The notes under the pieces were generated by a model. It saw only the letters and a program-made list of their open reading frames with translations. It had not been told where the DNA came from and searched no databases. 64,000 nucleotides of DNA, taken from the NCBI GenBank assembly GCA_036872755.1, contig JAVHNS010000021.1:151505-215504 (forward strand). The letters are read 5' to 3'. The stretch is from Orbilia blumenaviensis. Taxonomy: Eukaryota > Ascomycota > Orbiliomycetes > Orbiliales > Orbiliaceae. Positions 48,067-59,999 of this stretch are shown piece by piece. Both the position numbers and the translations under genes were made by a program. Within the stretch, counting starts at the first letter, position 1. Each line of letters starts with the position of its first letter.

Positions 48067-49750
48067 AATAATAAAATATTTTTCTAATAAATTTTTTCAT
48101 TTTTTTAATAATTAACTTTTAATAAATAAAAACTAATGAAAAATAATATAATTTAAATTATTAAAAAATTTTTTTTATAAACGGGTTTTTTGATTCTTTC
48201 AAAAATTTGTAAACGTTTTTAATATTTAAACCTAAAATAGCACTAATCAAAATTATATTTAAATTTTTTTAATTATACGCACTAAATACATAGTATGTCA
48301 TACCGTTTAATCTATACGAACTAGAAAGTTTTTTAAATTCAGATTGGCCACCGTTTCGTTGCGATTTACCATCGCGCGCTACATAGTAGTACGCAATTGA
48401 ATTATTATTAGATTTTTTTTATTTTTAGTGTCGTGCACAATGCGCATTACATTGTATCGGTTCTAAAAAATATTAAGATTTTACGAGTGCTTCATGTATA
48501 TGAACCTTAAATTTAATATATTCTATTCTGGTTTAATAGATCGGCACTAGCGCGCTAATCATAGAAGCCTTAGTGATACCACATATAAATTATTTTGCTC
48601 TTATAATACTATTAAATGTATAATAAATATTTCTATTGTAAATATTCAATCTTTGTAGAAAAGATAAATAAACGTAAAGCGCCCTAATAGAACTCTATAT
48701 ACCTTACCCTTTTATTATTATAAAAATTTATAATTTTATTATAATAAATTTTAAATTATTAAATTAATACTTCCTATATAAAATTACTATATTAATTATT
48801 AATTCACCATTCTATATTTATTTTAATATAAAAAATTTTTAATATATAATAAAAAATTAAGCGAGATAAATTATAATGTTATTGTTAATACATAAAATTT
48901 TTAACTTAATGAACTAAAAAAATTAAAAATAAATTAGATATCAATTTCAATTCTTATAAACTCCTCCTCCCTTTAATTTATATATTTAGACTTTTTATAC
49001 AAATTTGTCTTGTATATAAATAAACCCCCCCCCCCTTTTTGTTAGTCGCTTTAAAATATATCAATATCTTAAATTAATAAAATTAATCATCAAATATTAG
49101 AATATTTTTATTTTCATCATTTAATTTTCATTATCATCAACATTTCAATCATTATCATTTTTTTTTATCTATCTTTATATTTATTACAATAAAGTGATAT
49201 TCTAAATTAATTTTATATACTTTAAAAATTTAATAATCAAAACCAAAAATCTAAAATTTGATTTTTAAATTTTTTAATTTTAATAACTTTAATTTATAAC
49301 ATTTATTTATCCTTTATAAATTTTTACATTTTTATAAGTAATTGGTTTAATAATATTTTTATTATTTAGATTTTTTATAAATTTAATCCATTTTTATATT
49401 TATTATCTAATATATTCTTTATATATTATACTTTGAGTTTTCGCTCACCAAACCTTATATAAAATTTCTAATTTACTAAATCTAATTTTTTTTAATAATA
49501 TTATACTTTATTTAATTGATAATCTACCACCCGGGTCCATTATTTCGAGCTTTGGGCGTCATCTAAGATTTCTATATTAAATATTCAGTTTCCACCTTAT
49601 ATATTTCATCACCAGGGCGCTTAGCGCCCCCCCCTCCGTGATAAAAAGGTTTAAGATCTAATAAATTATTAAATCATTGCCTATAGCAAAAAAGAATTTT
49701 AAACCTTCTTTTTTATAAATAAACAATGTAACAATTTAATTTTTATTTTA
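48067..49750. other. AT-rich spacer with poly-C tract
   Basis: About 1.7 kb with no recognisable gene. It contains a poly-C run near 49023-49036, another at about 49625, and small CG patches at 48345-48395 and 48540-48560. Confidence 0.5.
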
Positions 49751-49831
49751 TGGGTGGCGAGACTCGAACTCACAAAGTTTTCACCAATAACTCCTAAGGT
49801 TACCATGTTTACCAAAATTTCATCACACCCA
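49751..49831 (-). tRNA. trnL: tRNA-Leu(TAG)
   Basis: Class II tRNA with a long variable arm (TTGGTGAAAACTTTG). Anticodon stem TAAC/GTTA with loop CTTAGGA (TAG), T-loop TTCGAGT, acceptor TGGGTG/CACCCA. It reads CUN. Confidence 0.9.
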
Positions 49832-50105
49832 TTAATGATATATTAAATTTTTATGTAATAAGCTTCTAAACATTAAGTTTTTATTCTATTAATTATTCAA
49901 AAAATCATTAAAGGCTTTTATTTAAAAACCTATCAGATTTAAATATTAAAAATCATAAAAATTTAATGTATTAAATATAAATAAATTTAAATTTTAAATA
50001 TTAACGCATTTAATATTTTACTAATATTAAATTATATTCTAGGCTTTGCTTATTGTAATTAATAAATATAAATTTATTGTTTATATTTAATTGTTATAAA
50101 ATATT

Positions 50106-50178
50106 GCTCAAGATAAGATTTGAACTTACAGCCTAAACATCTTCAGTGTTCCGCTCCACCAAATTGAGCTTCTTGAGC
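50106..50178 (-). tRNA. trnF: tRNA-Phe(GAA)
   Basis: Acceptor GCTCAAG/CTTGAGC, anticodon loop CTGAAGA in stem AACA/TGTT, T-loop TTCAAAT with stem GTAAG/CTTAT. Confidence 0.9.
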
Positions 50179-50584
50179 GTTAATTATTTAAATTAAACAA
50201 AGTTAATAACTATCCAAAAAAATAAAATATCAAAATTAGTTAATTTTAATATAGTGCGCGGCTGAACGCGCTCAACGATATAACGTTTTAAATAAAATGC
50301 TTCCTTGGACAAAACTAAGACTAATAATTATAATAATAATTTTAATTTATCTAAACCTATATTTACTTTTATAATAGGATAATATAAATTTAACCTCTAA
50401 AAATAGAAAAGAAAATACTTTTTATGCAGTCTACGGCACTTTAACGTAAATTTATTAAAACATTCTTTAATTATAGCTTTCTTATATAAAGCAAGATCAC
50501 CTTATTATAAAAAAAATAATCAAAATATTTAAATTTTTAAATAAAAAAATTTTTTTTTTTTATAGTTATTATTAAAATTATATG
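50179..50584. other. Spacer between tRNA-Phe and tRNA-Ala
   Basis: About 400 bases of AT-rich sequence with one CG patch (about 50255-50283). Nothing else was recognised. Confidence 0.5.
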
Positions 50585-50653
50585 GAGATATCAGGATTTG
50601 AACCTGAAACGTCGATATGCAAAATCAAAGTTTTACCAATTAAACTATATCCC
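50585..50653 (-). tRNA. trnA: tRNA-Ala(TGC)
   Basis: Acceptor GGGATAT/ATATCTC with one G-U pair, anticodon stem TTGAT/ATCGA with loop TTTGCAT (TGC), T-stem TCAGG/CCTGA with loop TTCAAAT. Confidence 0.88.
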
Positions 50654-51787
50654 CTTTAGTTTACTTACACTATTGATAATAAAAGTAAAAAATAAAAGTA
50701 AAGCGATGTACCGCGCGAAGCGCGGCTACATTGCAAAACACCTCCTACGTAGCCCCTCGCTTTTAATAAATTTAACTATTTATCAACCAAATAATTTAGA
50801 ATTCTTTATATTTATAGTCTTTAATATAATTTTAAAGATTGGTTAAGTTAATCATTTATATGCTATTTTATCTTTTTCATTTTTAATAATCAATATTTAA
50901 AACTTTTTAAAAAGCAAAAATTAATTTAAATATTTAAAAATTATAAATTTTTATTTTTTATTAATAATAATTTAGACGTTTACGATTTAATATAAATTTG
51001 ATTTTTCTATCTATAAATTTATTACTTATAAATATAATGATATAATTGCTTAAGTCTCTGCTAGCGACGTATCAAATATTATATATTAATTTTTACCTTA
51101 AAATAATTATTACATCAAAATATAAAACTTTATATATCGGGATAAAAATAAAAATATAACATTAAATAAGAAACTAATTAAAAATATTACATAATATTAT
51201 ATAAGCTGTTTTTACAATATAATTTTTATAATACTTCGCTTCCGGGCAATCTTATTGCGCCCTCTTAGTCGAACGCACCATTTTTTTTTAAGATTTATTC
51301 CATATCTATAGACGTGGCCCAACCCGATGATATAAATAAAACTTAAATTTATTCAATTTCATTATTACAATAAGTTTTAGAATTATGAATCATGTAAACG
51401 CTTCATTTATAAACGACTCACTATAAAAATTAATTTATATTTTTAGTCGATTAAGAAATCCCGTATATAACAACACAATACCATTTAAAAACAGGTGTCG
51501 CCTCTATATATTGAACTATTTTCCTACATATTTAATAACTCTCTTAAAAAATTTACAGAAATAATTGGTAAATTCCTAATCTTAAATTTTATATTTCAGT
51601 ATATATTGAAATTAGAAAACTATTAAATTATTAATATAGTAATCACTAGCCAAATATATCTGATTATTTTTATATTTAAAAATAATCGCTTTATGCTTAT
51701 TACAATAATAATATTTAAAATTTAAATAAAACTAGTCATGACTCGCGCGCGTAACGCGCTATGATTATATAAACAAAAAAAATCCTT
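50654..51787. other. AT-rich spacer
   Basis: About 1.1 kb between tRNA-Ala and tRNA-Leu(TAA), with a GC hairpin at 50706-50731 and CG patches near 51235-51280 and 51742-51760. No gene was recognised. Confidence 0.5.
50706..50731. repeat. GC-rich hairpin
   Basis: ATGTA plus CCGCGC pairs with GCGCGG plus TACAT around a GAA loop, with one extra C. It is an isolated GC palindrome in the spacer. Confidence 0.8.
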
Positions 51788-51867
51788 ACCTAAGGAGTGA
51801 CTTGAACACCCATGAGTTATCTCAGAAAATCTTAAGTTTCCCCTGTCTACCATTTCAGCACTTAGGT
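51788..51867 (-). tRNA. trnL: tRNA-Leu(TAA)
   Basis: Class II tRNA: acceptor ACCTAAG/CTTAGGT, anticodon loop CTTAAGA (TAA), long variable arm, T-loop TTCAAGT with stem GGGTG/CACTC-like pairing. It reads UUA/UUG. Confidence 0.9.
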
Positions 51868-52088
51868 TAATGAATATTAAATAGAATATTAATATATAAA
51901 ACTTAATGCTAATATTTTTATTCTAAAATTATTTTCTTAAAAATAAGCAACCTACCTTCATTATTCTGTTCATTTAGAGCCAAACTAAATGAAATAATTG
52001 CTAAATATTATAATATTAATTCTAATTTTTTTGAAAAATAAAATTCAATTATTAAATTATTAAACTATTAATTATTCTAAATTTTAAT

Positions 52089-52160
52089 AAGGCTAGAATG
52101 GCTTGAACACTCATCTAAGCTATTATGAGCAGCTTGCTTTACCTATTAAGCTATAGCCTT
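52089..52160 (-). tRNA. trnM: tRNA-Met(CAT), probably elongator
   Basis: Acceptor AAGGCTA/TAGCCTT, anticodon stem AGCTG/TAGCT with loop CTCATAA (CAT), T-stem GAGTG/CATTC with one G-U pair. The anticodon stem lacks the run of G-C pairs of initiators. A lysidine-modified tRNA-Ile cannot be excluded by sequence alone. Confidence 0.83.
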
Positions 52161-52203
52161 TAAACAATTAACAGAAAATTAATTTTTTAAATATACCTTT
52201 TAA

Positions 52204-52275
52204 TGCGGACAGAGGAATCGAACCTCACCTCTACCGGGCATGAGCCGGTAATGTTCTCCACTACACCAGTCCGCA
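52204..52275 (-). tRNA. trnM: tRNA-Met(CAT), probably initiator
   Basis: Acceptor TGCGGAC/GTCCGCA, anticodon stem ACCGG/CCGGT with loop CTCATGC (CAT), T-stem GAGGT/ACCTC-like pairing with loop TTCGATT. The GC-rich anticodon stem favours the initiator role over the neighbouring tRNA-Met. Confidence 0.85.
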
Positions 52276-52331
52276 ATTATTAAAAATTTTTTTACGAAAT
52301 AAAACATAAAATTTTGAACCTTATAATGTTT

Positions 52332-52403
52332 AGCTCAAGGGGAGCTCGAATCCCCACCCTAGTAGTGAAAGTACTATGTCTTAACCTATTTGACTATTGA
52401 GCC
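52332..52403 (-). tRNA. trnE: tRNA-Glu(TTC)
   Basis: Acceptor GGCTCAA/TTGAGCT, anticodon stem AGTA/TACT with loop CTTTCAC (TTC), T-stem GGGGA/TCCCC with loop TTCGAGC. Confidence 0.9.
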
Positions 52404-52810
52404 TATAGATTTTGTTAAATAGTTAACTAATAATTTTATATTATTTTTATTTGAAAAACATATGAATCATCACGTTATATTAATGCTAATATTATTAAAA
52501 ATCATTAAATAAAAAAATTAATTTTTTTTTTTAATTAATCTTTAATTTATTATGTAAAAAATACAGAAACTTTAAATTTAGAATATTAAAATTTAATTTA
52601 TAATTTTAATCTATTTATATTTAAATTATTTAAATTTAATTAATAATAAATTTTAATATTTCACTATTAGATATTATTATTCTTAATTTAGTAGCTAACG
52701 GTCTCGCCTCCGGTCCGCATTAGCATTCAACGCGTGTCTACTCGCTAGGAACTATTAACCAAATATAATATTATTAAATAATTTATAAAATATTTATAAA
52801 TATTTATTAA
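52404..52810. other. Spacer between tRNA-Thr and tRNA-Glu
   Basis: About 400 bases of AT-rich sequence; one CG patch near 52697-52745. Nothing else was recognised. Confidence 0.5.
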
Positions 52811-52880
52811 ACTCAGTGTAAGAATCGCACTTACTTTTTCCGATTACAAAACGGATACATTACTTTTATGTTAACCGAGC
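52811..52880 (-). tRNA. trnT: tRNA-Thr(TGT)
   Basis: Acceptor GCTCGGT/ACTGAGT with two G-U pairs, anticodon stem TCCG/CGGA closed by a T-T opposition, loop TTTGTAA (TGT), perfect T-stem GTAAG/CTTAC. The D-arm is weak. Its position directly behind rnl is where tRNA-Thr sits in Pezizomycotina. Confidence 0.78.
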
Positions 52881-53329
52881 TCTTAAATTAGTGTATTATA
52901 AAACGTTTTTTTAAATTTAAAATCATATTTTTCAATCCCAGTAATAATAACTTTAAATTGGTTTTCCATTCTTTTTATGCAACTTATAAAAATGATTAAT
53001 TTTTATAAATCTAGTTTTATAATTAATTTTTATATATTTCAATATTTCCTATTCATTGAATTATTTAAATAAAATTTATAAAATATTTAAATAATTTTTA
53101 AATTAATCGGGCGCGGCCATATGCCGCGCGCAGTGCGCGGCCGTCTCTTTAAAATAAAGTTTTGAGTCTTATTTAAATAAATTATTAACGATAAATGTAT
53201 TGTTATATAAAAAAAATTAGATCTTTATACCTAAAAATATTAAAATTATTTCAGCTAAAGCCTAATTATTATATATTAACTAATATATAAAAATTTATAT
53301 ACTATTATTATATAATTGTACGTAGTAGT
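52881..53329. other. Spacer between rnl and tRNA-Thr
   Basis: AT-rich spacer holding a double GC hairpin (53109-53144). The exact 3' end of rnl is not fixed and may extend a little into this region. Confidence 0.45.
53109..53144. repeat. GC-rich double hairpin
   Basis: CGCGGC/GCCGCG around CATAT, followed by a second CGCGC/GCGCG inverted repeat. It has the same style as the palindromes at 29936 and 47708. Confidence 0.75.
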
Positions 53330-53702
53330 ATTCTACGTTTTTAAGAGTATCCTAAAGTTAGTTTCAAACTTATATGCTTTCAGTTCTTTACTCACCGCCA
53401 AATTATAACCCAGAAATTTTATTTGAAATAAAAATGTCTTTAATTTACATTATAAATTAAAAATTACACTGAGAGCGTAAAAAAACATAGCTTTCCTGCC
53501 GTGCCTATGCTATTATTTACTTAAGTGTCAGTAAAATTCATTTTGCATCATATTTTTAGTATAATAACAATTAATATCGTCCACATAAACAACAGGTAAA
53601 CCAGAGGTTATTATTCCCAGTTCCTTTCGTACAAAGGGCCTGTTTTTAATTTACTCTAATTACCACTAGAAGATAGAAACCATACTGTCTCACGACGTAT
53701 TT

Positions 53703-56032
53703 ATGATTATTCAAGTATTTTCATACTTGTCTAGACTATATCTTCAATTATAATAATTTTTAATATCATAACTATAGTCATTTTTGTTTAAAATTTTCAA
53801 TATATTTTTCTAATGATATATTATCAGATTCATCACGAATATAATAAGATCATTCTATGATTTTATCTCTATTTTCTTTATTAATTTTGTATCCATTAGA
53901 TAAAAGTTTCAATATTTTACAACTATAATATATTTTATTATATTTCAATAGTGGTAAACTTAGTTCGGAAATTAAATCTATGTCCACATTTTTTTGTGAA
54001 CAATCAACTCAATCTAGTGATTCTTTATTTACCATTTTTGGTAAAATTATCGAAGATAAAACAGGTTTAGATCCCACTTTATAAAGATTACAATTACTAC
54101 CTATTGGGTAAATACTTCCTGTATCATTGAAAAAAGATTTTATTTCTTCTAAAAGCTCCAAATTATATTTATCTTGAACAATAGTAAAAGAATAACCTAC
54201 ATAAAATTTAGTCTCTTCAATTTTATCTTGATTATCGTGCTGAACTTTTATTTCTTCTAATGATTGAGTTTCCGAACTTACACGATTTAAATTTTTGGTT
54301 TCTGAAGGTTTAACAAAGTATATTGAGATGTTTCCATCTCCATCAAATAAACCATGAATAAATTCTAAAGTTAATTTATTTTGTTTAAGTTTAAAATCAT
54401 CAATACTTTTTTTTAATTCGCTAATATCAATCCCTTCAGGTTGTTCATTATTAATAACATACTTTTGTTCATCAGGAGTTAAGTATTTAATTTTATTTCC
54501 TAATTTTCCTAAAGGATTCAAGTGACTTGCTATCACTATCAAACTTAATAACATTTTTCTGTTATTTCAATGTGCCCTAGTAGACATAATTGTCGCGATA
54601 TATTTAAATTTTAAAAAACTTTCGAATTTATCCCCTCTTAATTGATGTTTCATAAAAAATGGTATAACAACATTTAATAAGTCACTTTGTTTAGTTACTT
54701 GATATCTTATTGTTTTATCACTTTTATTAAAGTAATAATTACCTATACCTCCAAAATATTTTTGTATTTCTAGTATTAGATCTTTATACTTTTCATGTTG
54801 TACTATCGTAAAAACTAACGAGATATTAAAATATCGTTTTGATTTTTTTGTTCTGCTTGTTAATACTGCTGAGAAAGAACCGTCTGCCTGAACAAAACCT
54901 GCTATGTATTCGCCACTGATTTTTTTTATTAAAAAGTTTTTTTTCATGATTTATATTTTATTAAATAGGTCCACTAGGCTGGACAAACCACGGAATTAAT
55001 CCGTCCCAAGGGCAAGAATTATTTTACTGGATAAAAAATTAATAGATTAAATACCAGAAACCGCCTGTAAATATTAAAAAAATAATAATTTAATTAATCA
55101 AACAAGTAAAAAAACTCCCATCTAACTCCATGCGTAAACCTGTAATCTTAACTAATTATAAACCTAAATATTTCGATTTAAAATTACAATTCTTTAGTAC
55201 TCTTTTCAAGTATAGTTATGAAATATTATAAACTAGTAATTATTTATAAATAAATTTTTTAAAAGCGATATAGATCAGTGATTTGTTACGATTTCTTTAA
55301 AATATGGCTGATTTAAAGCCTAATTCCTGATTGTATTAACTAGTAAAATTTTTAAAAACCGATTGTACTGTTTCAAGGTATATTGTCTAAAAGATGCTCG
55401 TTCGAATAAAGCCACTTGCCGTCGGTAGAGCCAATAAATTCCACACTCTTTAATAATCCTATTTTTACAATAAAACAAACTATATCGGTTGTCGGTCGGC
55501 CGTTACCCGCGTTTTCTCGTCCCTCACCTCAGAATTTTGTTTAATCCCCGGATAATACATAAATATTAAATTCGGCAAAGAAAATATTAATCACTATTCT
55601 ATATTTGTTTCATGAAAGCTGTAAAGCCCAATCTAACAAATTAGTGCGATTTGTAGATAATAATTATTATCAAAAAATTTTATTGAATAGGGTATTAACC
55701 CTTATTATTTACACAAAAATATATCTTGTAAATTTTGTTGTAAATATATCTTAATTAAAAATTGAAAACAAAGATATTAAATTATTATAATGCTGACGGT
55801 TTTACCTATAGTTTTTTTTTACTATAAGTCCAATATTAAAATATTGAGTCGTTACGGGGAGTCTTTAAATAAAAAATTATTTTTAACTTTCCCACGGTAT
55901 TAGCATCATTTGAAAAATTTCAAACCTTAGCCTTCACCGTATTCTGTCAGTGTTTCATTCGTACTCTTAATTATATAGAGACGATTTTTATAAAAAAAAC
56001 ATAACTCACGTTATGAAGGGGCTAAATACTTT
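53703..56032 (-). mobile_element. rnl intron 3 (group I, LAGLIDADG)
   Basis: Inserted between GAGCTGGGTT and AAATACGTCGTGAGACAG, just before the sarcin-ricin domain segment. Core stretches are at about 55800-55960 (GACAGAATACGGTGAAGGC, GTGGGAAAGTT) and GATATAGTCTAGAC near 53730-53745. The joined exon implies the intron ends in T or A and not G, so boundaries are uncertain by about 3 nt. Confidence 0.78.
53772..54947 (-). CDS. LAGLIDADG homing endonuclease of rnl intron 3
   Basis: ATG at 54945-54947, TAG at 53772-53774, 391 codons; internal TGA codons read as Trp. Motifs EYIAGFVQADGSFSAVL (about 54870-54920) and EFIHGLFDGDGNISIYF (about 54305-54365). The first has Gln at the position usually Asp or Glu but keeps the catalytic Asp. 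A hydrophilic linker with many Lys and Glu lies between, and a Lys-rich tail follows. Appears intact; target by inference is the intronless rnl site. Confidence 0.86.
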
Positions 56033-56118
56033 AACCCAGCTCGTGTAGCTTTTTAAACGACGAACAGTCGTACCCTTCAAACTTACTGCGTTCCTGAGGA
56101 TAAGCTAAGCCGACATCG

Positions 56119-57366
56119 CTTAATTTAGCTTATCCATATATTTATTATTTGTTACATCATAAGCTTAAACTTATGATGAGAAAATTTTTCTTCCATCTAT
56201 TACAAGATGGTTCAGATTATATCTTCACCCAGTATCAAAGAGTAATTGATAGTTACTCTGGGTGTAGGCGTGTAATCGTTGAGGGGTTATTTTTTATTAA
56301 CTTCCCTGCTGATTGTCCAATTATTATTTATTACATTTTACATTAATATAAAACAGATTTAATAATAATTTAGGATATTCCAGCATATAGCCTATTTCTA
56401 ATTTTATATTACTATAAAACCTCCCCGATGTCACATTTATATTATATTATTAACACACAAAAAATTTGCTTTTTAACCCTCTCACTTTCCCTATTACCAT
56501 AAAAGCAAATTTGAGAACATTTAGTTATTATTTAAAAAATAAAATTTAAAGTATATAACTAACTCCGAATTCTATACCAAAGAATCCGGATGCAATTGCA
56601 AGCAATGATTGCTATCTTCAACAATTTAATTGTTTTGCTAAAGATGAATCTTATATAACATAGATTGATGAAAATAATCAACGACCAAAGGTTGTAAAAT
56701 ATGTAATGATTTTCCTGAAATGTAAATACGGAAGTAACCTTTGTTAGGATTTTTATTGTGAATAGTACATTTTAATTTATACTTATTTTCTAAGACAGAT
56801 TTTAACAATTGTACATCATCATAAGTATAATTATCAGTACACAATGTCACACCTCCATTTTTTACATGCTGCCCATCATCTTGTAGTCAAAAAGCTAAAA
56901 CTCCAGGAGTTAATAATTCTTCTATACAAGGTGGAACAATTTTTACATATTTTGTACTATCTTTTTGTTTTTTTAAAAATAAATTAGCAAAAGGAAAAAA
57001 AGTAGTACTAGCCTTTGTTCTAAAATTATAAGAAAAATTTTTTTATCATAACGTTTATCAAAAGAAATACGTTCCCCAATTTGAGGTTGAGTAGCATATT
57101 CTTTCATAATATTAAAAAGATAAAGTAAATATTCTTTATTAGGTAAGCCTTGATCAAATCCTATGGAAGCATTTCCATTAGGATTCATATTAAATGTAGC
57201 ATCACCTAACCCACAACCTATTATAAGATCTTTATGCAGTTGCGATAAAGCCAAAGTTTTTACCAAATGAGACCAGTTATTGTGACAATTCATATTTATT
57301 GTATCTAGACTATAATTAATGTGTGTGTAAAAGTAAATAATATTTATAATATTTTTGTGTTTTACA
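56119..57366 (-). mobile_element. rnl intron 2 (group I, LAGLIDADG)
   Basis: It lies between TTTGGCACCT and CGATGTCGGC, equivalent to about E. coli 23S position 2500. Core strings GGCTATATGCTGGAA, GACAATCAGCAGGGA, CCTCAACGATTACACGCC and AAGATATAATC occupy about 56210-56395, on the 3' side of the HEG. Confidence 0.86.
56638..57366 (-). pseudogene. Frameshifted LAGLIDADG endonuclease of rnl intron 2
   Basis: It belongs to the LAGLIDADG_2 type (single-chain enzymes of rnl introns). The first part (SHLVKTLALSQLHKDLIIGC, GDATFNMNPNGNASIGFDQG) is open to RYDKK near 57040; after that the conserved continuation NFSYNFRTKAS and, later, LTPGVLAFWLQDDGQHVKNGG lies in another frame and ends at TAA 56638. 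The break is in an A/T homopolymer (about 57036-57048), so one indel explains it. It could be a real inactivation or a sequencing error. Confidence 0.82.
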
Positions 57367-58586
57367 AGGTGCCAAACTGCGCTCCCAATGTGTACTCTCA
57401 AGCGCAATCAGCCTGTTATCCCTAGCGTAACTTTATTCTATAATACGGAACCAGTCCTTTGTGCATTCCGCGATCGTATGCCCCGCTTACGCGACTGATA
57501 GACGCGTGGGTCAGACAGTTAAGCAAGATTATGCCATTAAACTTGACAAGTAATTATCAAAATCACTATTCACAATATTGAAATATTGGATTTAGCAACT
57601 TTAAATACATATTACATATTCTAATTATCATACAATTCATTCTAGACAGAACGAGTCCGCAGAAGATTAGAAAATGTGAATTTTATTTATTACACCTATC
57701 CTCGATATAGTTAAAATCTTACTTGCTTTAAAATTAAATTTTACTTTAAATAAAAAGATAGTGATTAAATAAATATAGAGATAAGTAATATATCTTATCC
57801 TCTTATATATAAATTCATCTTAAAAATCGGTCAATCGCCATAGGCAATCGGCTAAATATTAAATTTATATAAAATTATATATTAAATAAAGACTCAAAAG
57901 AAAAAAATATATAATTTTTTCTCCAAATTTTTCGGAATTAGGATATACCCAGCTACTCTTTATGGGATCTGTGCCCCGCATAAACTGCCACCTAGCCGTT
58001 GTTCTCATTTCTTATTACCTTTGTGAAAAATCAACTTTTATGTATTTGTGAAAATATCACACTACCCTGTAGTTTATAGAATTTACAGCTAAAATAATTA
58101 ACTTAAATTCTCAGGCAATAATAGTTATTATATCACTTTATACTACTATTGAATAATTAATACTGGTTGATAAGTAGAATAAGTCATTTTATTTCATTCA
58201 AAATAAAGTGGAGGACAATGTAGTCCCCAGCAATGTGATAGACTCAAAAAGGTGTTTCAATTACGTTTAACCAACTACCTTATCCCTACGGTTGGTCCGA
58301 TCACACGCAATGACTAGAAACAGTAAAGCTGCATAGGGTCTTCTCGTCTATCTAGAGGTATACAGTATCTGCCAATTCTGATTAAAAAATGGTTAAACCC
58401 ATTGTGAGAGTTATTTCTGCTTTTAAACATACTTATCCTGCCTCTCTACGTTATTACACGTTCAGAATTCGACTGTACATTAGTCAATTATATTCAAATT
58501 TTCCTTTGTGAACCAGTCTGTCGCGATATATACAACTATCGACGGTCTTTAACTAGGATGTCATTAACCGTTTTCAACTTTCTTTT

Positions 58587-58868
58587 CTATAGCGATAAAT
58601 CTGTTAAGTTGTATCTTTTCATCAGATTTTTCTTTAATGTTTTATATAACATGTTATATAAAATACTAAACTTTAATTTAATTATAATATATTTTAATTC
58701 GTTTAATTTATAATTTTTCATTAATACAGTATATTCTGAATTAACTTCAAATTCAACATCTAAATATTTACTTAATGTTTTAATATTAACACCTACGATA
58801 TCTGCAGATTCAGATACAGTTTGTGTTTTTAATATTTCACCTTTAGGAGTTATTATTTGTATATACAA
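58587..58868 (-). pseudogene. NUMOD-like fragment in rnl intron 1
   Basis: A 93-codon frame starting with a segment like a NUMOD1 unit (IITPKGEILKTQTVSESADI, VNIKTLSKYLD), as found at the ends of GIY-YIG and HNH intron endonucleases, followed by Lys/Leu-rich sequence. No catalytic domain precedes it. It is probably a leftover end of a lost HEG. Confidence 0.5.
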
Positions 58869-58976
58869 CTATCATGTTGATAAATTATTTTTTTTGAGTC
58901 TATATCTCTAAGACGCCCGTCTCATAAATGTTCTACTAACGGAAGAGCATTTTTAGAATATCTCTTTCATTTTTAG

Positions 58977-59945
58977 TTAATTTTCTGCGGGGATACTACC
59001 AGAATAAGTAGATAATCGGTCGGCGGCGTTGCCGCCGAATGGGTCGATTCCTTCGGAGTCGGCCCTCGATAATCTAAGACTATTCATCCCAGATTTAATT
59101 AATTTAATTTGCTCTAAGCCTTTTTCTGTTAAATGATCATTAGTCTTAATTATTTCAGCAACTTTGCAGAAGTCTGAAAAATCTAAGGATTTTACACCTT
59201 GTGGTGAATACTCCTTAAAAAACGGAATAATTTTTTCATTTATATCCGCAAATTTCATTACAAGAAAATCACCAGCTAATTTATTTGGTCTTAGTTTATA
59301 TGAACCGCAATTTAAATATTTAACTATTTTATTCATTAAATCAATATCACGTACGTGTTGATGATTTGAAATTTAAATTTATTCCAAAACCTGTTTTATG
59401 AGTTAAAGATTTGTGTATCTGAACCATAAAACTTCCCTCACCTCCAGTAAAACCTGCTAATCAATTTGGATCTTTTATTTCTTGATCTAAAACTAAAGAT
59501 CTCGAAACAGGAATAGTATTAGGAAAAGCTTTTTTTAAATTATCTGTAAGACTATTATTCATTGAAGCTCTGATATTAACAATTTTCTGTACTCCTTCAG
59601 AAGTTAGATGATCTTTTGTTTAACTAATTCATACGCTTGTTTAAACAAAATATAATCAGCAAATTTTTGTGTAATTAAAGGATATTTATCAAAATGATCT
59701 ATAATTACAGCTAATTCTTTTATAGAAGTTATTCGAAATTCAATTAAATCATTTTCTTTATTACTAATAATACCAATTTCACCAAATGATCTTTGAATTA
59801 ATTTTAGTAAGGGTTCATCCTTTTGATGTAAACCTATTAGATATCTAAGTTCAATTAATCAACCAGTCGAATATTTCTTATTTTGGCTAATTCGTATATT
59901 AAAACTAGATTCTGCGTCGGAAAACCCTGTTATGTAATAAGGATT
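58977..59945 (-). pseudogene. Decayed LAGLIDADG HEG in rnl intron 1 (first copy)
   Basis: First motif YYITGFSDAESSFNIR (about 59895-59940) and second WLAGFTGGEGSFMVQI (about 59415-59465) are in different frames; there are stops around 59600-59625 and a further frameshift near 59350-59375, after which the C-terminal part (MNKIVKYLNCGSYKLRPNK, HLTEKGLEQIKLIKSGMN) is open to 58977. The last ~30 residues come from a GC-rich hairpin insertion (59018-59064). Not functional as read. Confidence 0.78.
59018..59064. repeat. GC-rich double hairpin inside the HEG remnant
   Basis: TCGGCGGC/GCCGCCGA around GTT, followed by an imperfect CGACTCC/GGAATCG stem. It is placed at the end of the decayed LAGLIDADG gene of rnl intron 1 and changes its C-terminus. 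Confidence 0.8.
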
Positions 59946-59999
59946 AATACATAGTTATTTATTTCATCGCTTTGCGTTGAATTTAAAGTTTTTTTTGCA

